The notes below the pieces were generated by a model that was not told the origin of the DNA, did no database searches, and saw only the letters and a program-made list of their open reading frames with translations. Shown here piece after piece: positions 1 through 5,800 of a stretch of 10,405 nt of DNA (position 1 is the first letter of the stretch; every line of letters begins with the position of its first letter). The stretch is taken from the NCBI GenBank assembly GCA_029335925.2, contig JARJMX020000127.1:1-10405 (forward strand). The letters run 5' to 3'. Source of the DNA: Gammaproteobacteria bacterium. Lineage in GTDB: Bacteria > Pseudomonadota > Gammaproteobacteria > Halothiobacillales > Halothiobacillaceae. The position numbers and the translations under genes were made by a program.

Positions 1-189
1 CACATGGACGACACCGTTTGGCGGGTATTCGGCCCTGACCTTCCCGCCGGTACCCGGGTGGAGGTCATCGGCGTGGAAGGTACGGCCCTACGGGTGCAGC
101 CCTTGGCTCGCAATAGCCCATCCAGCGGCGGGGACACCTCCTGCCACCATGACCACGACGTCGGCGGCGGGGACAGTGGCGGTGACTGA
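1..189 (+). CDS. NfeD-family membrane protein, C-terminal fragment (5' end outside window)
   Basis: This open frame enters from the left edge and stops at TGA 187-189. The first 38 or so visible residues fit the C-terminal OB-fold of NfeD proteins: a Trp-Arg pair (WRVFG), then PAGTRVEVIGVEGTALRVQP, matching the family pattern of an 'aGt.V.V..veG..L.V.p' strand set. NfeD proteins are membrane proteins usually paired with a stomatin/slipin partner and thought to take part in membrane quality control; the transmembrane part and any partner would lie to the left. After the domain comes a tail of about 25 residues rich in Gly, Asp, Ser and His (CHHDHD) that is not typical of the family and may simply be read-through into the bioA leader. 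The frame overlaps the start region of bioA. The Met at position 4 lies within the fold and is unlikely to be the real start. The family call rests on a short stretch and is moderately sure. Confidence 0.6.
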   Translation, partial: HMDDTVWRVFGPDLPAGTRVEVIGVEGTALRVQPLARNSPSSGGDTSCHHDHDVGGGDSGGD

Positions 190-1540
190 TTCCCTCAATG
201 CCGCCTGGAGTCGGCGCGACCTTGACGTCCTTTGGCACCCCTGCACGCAGATGAAGGATCACGAGCGCCTGCCCGTGATCCCCATCGCGCGCGGCAAGGG
301 CGTATGGCTGTACGACTTCGACGGCCGCCGCTACCTCGACGCGATCAGCTCTTGGTGGGTCAACTTGTTCGGCCACGCTAACCCCTTTATCGCCGGACGG
401 ATCAAGCAGCAGCTCGACACCCTCGAGCATGTGCTGCTGGCGGGCTTCACTCACGCCCCGGTGATCGAACTGTCCGAACGGCTGGTGAAGATCACCCCGC
501 CCGGCCTCTCCCGCGTGTTCTACGCTGACAACGGCTCGTCCGGTATCGAGGTGGCGCTGAAGATGAGCTACCATGCCTGGCGCAACCAAGGCGCGGAACG
601 CAAGACCAAGTTTGTCTACTTGGAGCACAGCTACCACGGCGAAACCCTCGGTGCCCTGTCGGTCGGTGATGTCAGCCTGTTCAAGGCCACCTACCAGCCG
701 CTGTTGATGGAGGGGCTCAAGGCTCCCTCGCCCGACTGCTCCGCTCGCCTCCCCGGAGAGAGCTGCACGGACGTCGCACGCCGCGCCGCTGCAGGGCTCG
801 AAGCCCTGCTCGCTGCGCAGCATGAGAAGATCAGTGCAGTCATCCTCGAGCCACTGGTGCAATGCGCGAGCGGCATGCGCATGCACGACCCGCTCTACCT
901 TAGGCTTGCGCGTGAGCTATGCGACCGCTACCAGGTTCACCTAATCGCGGATGAGATTGCGGTGGGCTTTGGTCGCACCGGCACCCTGTTCGCCTGTGAG
1001 CAGGCGGGCATCACCCCGGACTTCATGGTCCTCTCCAAGGGACTGACCGGCGGCTTCCTCCCGCTCGCCGCGGTACTGACCACGGAGGCGGTCTACCGCG
1101 TGTTCTACGACGACTACGAGAAACTCTCGGCCTTCCTGCACTCGCACAGCTACACCGGCAACCCCTTAGCCTGTGCTGCCGCGCTAGCCACTTTGGACCT
1201 CTTCGAGCAGACGGACGTGTTGGGGGCCAACCGGCGTTTGAGCCAGGTGATGGGCGAGGCCACGGCCGGCCTAGCCGACCACCCGCATGTCGCCGAGGTG
1301 CGCCAGTGCGGGATGATCCTCGCCATCGAGATGGTGCAGGACAAGGCCACGCGTACCCCCTATCCCTGGCAAGAACGGCGCGGTCTGCGTGTGTTCGAGC
1401 ACGGCCTCGCGCACGAAGCCCTGCTGCGGCCGCTCGGCAACGTCGTCTACTGGATGCCGCCCTACGTGCTTAGCGAGGACGACATCGCCCTGCTCGCCGA
1501 TGTCACCCGTGCGGGCATCGACGTCGCGACCCGAGGATAA
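149..1540 (+). CDS. bioA: Adenosylmethionine-8-amino-7-oxononanoate aminotransferase (DAPA synthase)
   Basis: BioA is a cytosolic PLP enzyme that moves the amino group of S-adenosylmethionine onto 7-keto-8-aminopelargonate to give 7,8-diaminopelargonate, the step before dethiobiotin synthetase in biotin synthesis. The 463-residue frame is full length for the class III aminotransferase fold. Visible motifs: WHPCTQMKDHE near the N-terminus; SSWW with Trp69-Trp70 in the substrate pocket; DNGSSGIE, the phosphate-binding turn; SYHGET with Tyr162; DEIAVGFGRTG with Asp268, which contacts the PLP ring nitrogen; SKGLTGG with Lys297, the Schiff-base lysine; HSHSYTGNPLACAAA. The Asp-to-Lys spacing of 29 equals that of Escherichia coli BioA (D245/K274). 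The sequence looks closest to the Pseudomonas-type BioA. ATG 149 is the only ATG and is used here, but it has no Shine-Dalgarno. GTG 176 or GTG 182 follows a G-rich stretch (165-172), and GTG 182 would give a start close to homologues and an 8-bp overlap (GTGACTGA) with the upstream stop. No other biotin gene is in the window. Confidence 0.96.
   Translation: MTTTSAAGTVAVTDSLNAAWSRRDLDVLWHPCTQMKDHERLPVIPIARGKGVWLYDFDGRRYLDAISSWWVNLFGHANPFIAGRIKQQLDTLEHVLLAGFTHAPVIELSERLVKITPPGLSRVFYADNGSSGIEVALKMSYHAWRNQGAERKTKFVYLEHSYHGETLGALSVGDVSLFKATYQPLLMEGLKAPSPDCSARLPGESCTDVARRAAAGLEALLAAQHEKISAVILEPLVQCASGMRMHDPLYLRLARELCDRYQVHLIADEIAVGFGRTGTLFACEQAGITPDFMVLSKGLTGGFLPLAAVLTTEAVYRVFYDDYEKLSAFLHSHSYTGNPLACAAALATLDLFEQTDVLGANRRLSQVMGEATAGLADHPHVAEVRQCGMILAIEMVQDKATRTPYPWQERRGLRVFEHGLAHEALLRPLGNVVYWMPPYVLSEDDIALLADVTRAGIDVATRG
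1533..1536 (+). promoter_or_regulatory. Ribosome binding site for rsmE
   Basis: GAGG lies 10 nt before GTG 1547, inside the last codons of bioA. This spacing is slightly long but usable and supports the GTG start of rsmE, with translation probably coupled to bioA. Confidence 0.5.
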
Positions 1541-1546
1541 GCCCCC

Positions 1547-2266
1547 GTGAGAATCCCTCGCGTCTTTCTCGACCTGCCGCTCGCCGTCGGACAGCAGCTT
1601 CCTCTGCCCCAAAAGGCCCGCCAGCACCTGGAGCGCGTGCTGCGCCTGAAGCCCGGCCATCCCGTTATCGTCTTCAATGGCCAGGGCGGCCAGTTTGCCG
1701 CCGAACTGCTCGGTGATGGCGAACTGAGCGTGCTGGCGTTCGAGGCTGTTGAGTGCGAGTCGCCCCTCCCGGCACGGGTGATTCAGGGCCTCAGCAAGGG
1801 CGAACGCATGGACCTCACCCTGCAGAAGGCGACCGAACTTGGGGCCACCCGCATCAGCCCGGTGACCACCGAACGCAGCGTGGTGAGACTGGACGAGGAG
1901 CGCCAAGATCGGCGCATGCAGCGCTGGATGGGCATCCTGCAATCGGCCTGCGAGCAGTGCGGGCGCAACCGTCTGCCGCGGCTGGATGAGCCCTCACGAC
2001 TGGAGGCGGTGCTTGCCGCCCCCTCCGATGGCGCCACCCGAATCGTGCTGGCCCCGGAGGGCACCGCAAGCCTCGCAGAGCTTGGCCGCCCCGCCGCGCT
2101 TGAGGTGCTAATCGGACCGGAAGGGGGACTGAGCGAGGCAGAGATCGCACAGGCGCTCCAAGCCGGCTTCACCCCTGTACATCTGGGGCCACGTATTCTG
2201 CGCACCGAAACCGCAGGCCTTGCCCTCCTGGCCGCGGCCCAGACACTTTGGGGAGACTTCGTCTGA
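1547..2266 (+). CDS. rsmE: 16S rRNA (uracil(1498)-N3)-methyltransferase
   Basis: RsmE transfers a methyl group from S-adenosylmethionine to N3 of U1498 in helix 44 of 16S rRNA, acting on the assembled 30S subunit. The 239-residue product matches the usual length (about 243 in Escherichia coli). The N-terminal 70 or so residues form the PUA-like RNA-binding part (QHLERVLRLKPG, FNGQGGQFAAEL). The rest is a SPOUT methyltransferase domain with family hallmarks: KGERMDLTLQKATELG from Lys84, TERSVVR, SACEQCGRNRLP, IGPEGGLSEAEI from Ile189, and LGPRILRTETA at 213-223, which makes the trefoil knot and SAM site. The start is GTG, six bases after the bioA stop, with GAGG 10 nt upstream. Pairing of bioA with rsmE is, as I recall, also found in Pseudomonas, although the two functions are unrelated. 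It ends 18 bp from the convergent cheW-like gene, and no clear terminator hairpin fits between them. Confidence 0.96.
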   Translation: MRIPRVFLDLPLAVGQQLPLPQKARQHLERVLRLKPGHPVIVFNGQGGQFAAELLGDGELSVLAFEAVECESPLPARVIQGLSKGERMDLTLQKATELGATRISPVTTERSVVRLDEERQDRRMQRWMGILQSACEQCGRNRLPRLDEPSRLEAVLAAPSDGATRIVLAPEGTASLAELGRPAALEVLIGPEGGLSEAEIAQALQAGFTPVHLGPRILRTETAGLALLAAAQTLWGDFV

Positions 2267-2284
2267 CGGACCGCCGGGAAGGGC

Positions 2285-2818
2285 TTATCCGCGACCGACG
2301 CGACCGAAACGAACCCTTTCCAGCCAGACCTCGATCGCTTCCAGGTCGGGGATATGGTAGGTCTGCCCCCCCATCATCACCTCGCTGCCGAGCAGGCCGC
2401 AGTCGCTGGCCTGCCCCTCTTTGAGCCGCTCGGCCTGAACGCTCTCGGTTCGCGGCACACCGTCCAACACGATGGCATAGTAGGGCAGGCTCTCCTTGTC
2501 CCGCAGGCCATAGAGGACCACCAGGCGTACGCGACCACGCGGCACCTCGACCTCCCACCCACAGGCCCGCTCAAGGCTGAGGACAGGGATGCGGACGCCG
2601 CGCCAATCGACCTCGCCGAGGAAGGCACCGACATGATTGCGCAATGAAAGATTGACGATTTCCGCGACACAGGCATAAGGCACCAGCAAGCTCACACCCT
2701 GCAGGGGCAGGCGCACGCAAAGGATGTGCTCCCTCTTGTGCTCCCTACCTCCAGATTCGCTCCGTTTGAGATCACCCGTCACGGCTGGCAGGCCGTCGTT
2801 TGGCACGTCATGGCTCAT
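2285..2818 (-). CDS. chpC: CheW-like adaptor protein, ChpC type
   Basis: A 177-residue protein made mostly of one CheW domain (about residues 32-165) after a polar N-terminal tail. CheW proteins are soluble SH3-like adaptors that join the receptor tip to the P5 domain of a CheA-type kinase. Visible family features are the opening strand ILCVRLPLQGVSLLVPYACV, the 'AEIV' strand, and GAFLGEVDWRGVRIPVLSLE, which matches the conserved 'G..nwRG..vPvldl' core. It is the last gene of the minus-strand pil-chp block and follows chpA directly: its ATG overlaps the chpA stop as ATGA (2818-2815), with a strong GGGAGG ribosome site upstream. In Pseudomonas aeruginosa the chpA region carries two CheW homologues, PilI (before pilJ) and ChpC (after chpA and chpB). 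By position this one corresponds to ChpC. The CheW fold is sure; the ChpC assignment is by position and inferred. Confidence 0.85.
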   Translation of the reverse strand: MSHDVPNDGLPAVTGDLKRSESGGREHKREHILCVRLPLQGVSLLVPYACVAEIVNLSLRNHVGAFLGEVDWRGVRIPVLSLERACGWEVEVPRGRVRLVVLYGLRDKESLPYYAIVLDGVPRTESVQAERLKEGQASDCGLLGSEVMMGGQTYHIPDLEAIEVWLERVRFGRVGRG

Positions 2819-5800
2819 GCCGTACCTCCCGCCATGCTGTTCGTTACAAGGCCCTCCGGCAGCCAGGTCCGCAGGGTCTGCATCAAGTCCGCCTCCGTGT
2901 AGGGCTTGCCAAGATAGGCGCTCACTCCCAGTCCTTGAGCTTTCTCACGATGCTTCTGCCCGGTGCGCGAGGTAATCATGACCACCGGTAGATCCTTAAG
3001 ACGCGCATCATTACGAATGGAGGCAAGCAGTTCAAAACCGTCCATGCGCGGCATCTCGATATCGCTGAGCACCACGGTAGGCCGATGCTCATGCAGCCAG
3101 GCCAGCGCATCGACGCCGTCCTTCGCCGTCGCAACCTCGATGCCATAGCGTTCGAGGATGCGCGTGGTGACCTTGCGGATGGTGATCGAGTCGTCCACCA
3201 CCAGCACCTGCGCGCGCCTTGCCTGGGCTGCTTCTTGGGCCTCGACCGGCTTGGTCCGCGCTTGGCTGGCCAGACGGAAGAGCTCCGCCACGTCGAGCAC
3301 CAGTACCACACGACCGTCAGCCAGCAAAGTGGCTCCCGCCAGGGCGGGCACTTTGGAGAGGAAGGGACCGAGCGCCTTGATGAACAACTGCTGGCTGCCC
3401 TGAAGGGCATCGATACGCAGAACCATGAGGCGCTCACCCAAACGCACTACCACCAGGGGAGCCATGCCCTCGCCTGCTCCCGCGCGCGTGCCCGTGAAGC
3501 CGAGCAACGCCCTAAGATCAACCAATGGCAGCAACTGACCGGCATATTCCCAGGTCGGTTCGTGCTTACCAAGCAAGGTGTTCAAACGCGCCCTCGGAGC
3601 CCTTAGGATAGCCTCGATGCCACTATACGGCAGGGCAAAGACCTGCTCGCCGACCGTGATGACGATCCCATGGGTGATCGACTGGGTCAGCGGGACGTGA
3701 AAGCGAAACCGGGTCCCTATCCCGCGCTGGCTTTCCACCTGAATATCACCGCCTACCTGACGCAAGGCCTCGGCCACCACATCCATGCCTACACCACGGC
3801 CAGCCACCATGGATACCTCTTTGGCGGTACTGATCCCGGAGCGGAAGATCAACTGCATGGCGGCCTGATCGTCCTGTTCAGCCCGGGCATCCAATATCCC
3901 CTGTTCACGCGCCTTGCGCCGCACGGCCTCGACATCAATTCCCGCACCATCATCCTCCAGGGCGATCTGGATCACCCCCGCCTGACTGGTGATGTGCAGA
4001 TGGATGCGGCCCTCCGGGCTCTTGCCGCGTGCGATACGCTCATCCGGCAACTCGATGCCATGCGCCAAGGCATTGCGCAGCATATGCTCAAACGCGGGGA
4101 CTAAGGTGTTAAGCAGACCGCGATCCAGTTCAATCTCCGCACCATGAACCTCAAGCTCGGCCTGCTTACCAAGATCGCGCGCCACCTGGCGAACCAAACG
4201 CTTAAGACGCGGGACCACGTCTTCAAAGCGCACAAGGCGCGCCCCCATCAGGCCATCCTGCAATGTCTTACCAAGACGTCCTTGCTGAGTCAGCAACATC
4301 TCCGCATTACGCAGGGCATCTTCCAGCGCGTCTTTTATGCTCTCAATATCTCCAAGCGACTCCATCACACCGCGGCTCAGCTCTTGCTGCAGGGTGAAGC
4401 GATCGAACTCAAGCGGATCAAACTCCTCCGCGCTCCGGCCGGTCTCCTGCTGGAAGCGCCAAAGCATCTGCGCCTCATTCTCAATTTCCATGCGGCGTAA
4501 CTGGGACCGCAAACGCATTATCGTCTGCTCGAGCTCAGCCCGCTGGCGAGTACAACCAGTACCAAGCTGGGCCAGGCGGGCCTGGTAGATTGCGGACTCG
4601 CCTGCCGAGGTCACCATCCGATCGAGGAGATCGGCGCGGACACGCAAGACCTCCCCCGTGACCGGAGGAGGCGCTACCGCCTCGCGCGACGTCGGCGCTG
4701 CCGGCTCGACCGTGGTGGTGGGGATCTCCGCAGCGGGTGGCGGCGTGGGCGCAGGCTCGAGCACAGCCTTCGGCACCTCCATCCTCGCAGGCGGCGAGAC
4801 CGCCACGCTCTCCGGGACACCGCCACGCTCTCGTAGACCATCTAGCGCCATGACCAGATCGGTGGCTGGAGCGATCGGCTGACCGCTACGCAGGCGATCG
4901 ACCATGCCGTGCAAGTGGTCGAAGACGCGCTGCATGAAGGTCAGCAGGGCAGGATTGACCGGATAGCGATTGGCCTCCAGGTCCATGAACACGTTTTCGA
5001 GATGGTGGGCCAGATCGCCCATGCGGCGCATGCCGGCCATGCGCGCACCACCCTTGAAGGTGTGCAGATGGCGCTGCAACGCCTGTTGATGGGCTTTGCT
5101 GGCGGGATCACGCTGCCAGGAGGCAAGAGCCTCGTCGAGTTGCTCAAGGAGCTCCTCAGCCTCCTCGCGGAAAATGGCGAGCAGCATCTGATCCTGATCT
5201 GCGGAGATGTCATAGTCCTCCGCCGCGACCTGTGCGCGTTCGACGGAGACGTCGGCCTGGGGCACCGCCTCGACCGCTTCAGCGGCTTCAGCGGCTTCAG
5301 CGGCTTCAGCGGCTTCAGCGGCTTCAGCGGCTTCAGCGGCTTCAGCGGCTTCAGCGGCTTCAGCGGCTTCAGCGGCTTCAGCGGTTTCGGCAGCTTCGGC
5401 AGCTTCGGCAGCTTCGGCAGCTTCGGCAGCTTCGGCAGCTTCGGCAGCTTCGGCGGCTTCGGCGGCTTCGGCGGCTTCGCGAGTCTCCTGGGGAGACTGC
5501 AGCCTGACCACCGCATCCCCCAGCTCCTGAGCGAGACGCTCCAGGTCAGGGAGCTCTACCTCCCATCCGCCGAGGTCATCGAGCAAAAGGGCGATGGCAT
5601 CCACGGCCGAATGGATCAGATCAAGAAGGGCGGCATCAAAGACTTGCTGGGTTTCGAAAGCAAGGCGCATGGCATGTTCAAGATGCCCCGCCAAGGCGAC
5701 GATGCGCGGAGCCCCCGCGGTACGCGCACAACCCAGCAGGGAGTGCGTCACCCGAATCAACTCTGCATCGGGATGGAATCCGCCTTCGCGTCGGCCACGC

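Noticed and set aside
65..886. 273-residue minus-strand open frame
   Set aside because: It is antisense to bioA, whose family motifs are unmistakable; the composition is that of a shadow frame.
2267..2330. Bidirectional terminator between rsmE and the cheW-like gene
   Set aside because: A weak match between GGGAAGGG and CCCTTTCC can be drawn, but it needs a bulge and a loop of about 30 bases, lies partly in coding sequence and has no T-run.
5281..5478. CRISPR array or phase-variation (on/off) repeat
   Set aside because: The 9-bp units have no spacers, so this is not CRISPR. Unit length is divisible by three, so copy change cannot cause frameshift switching.
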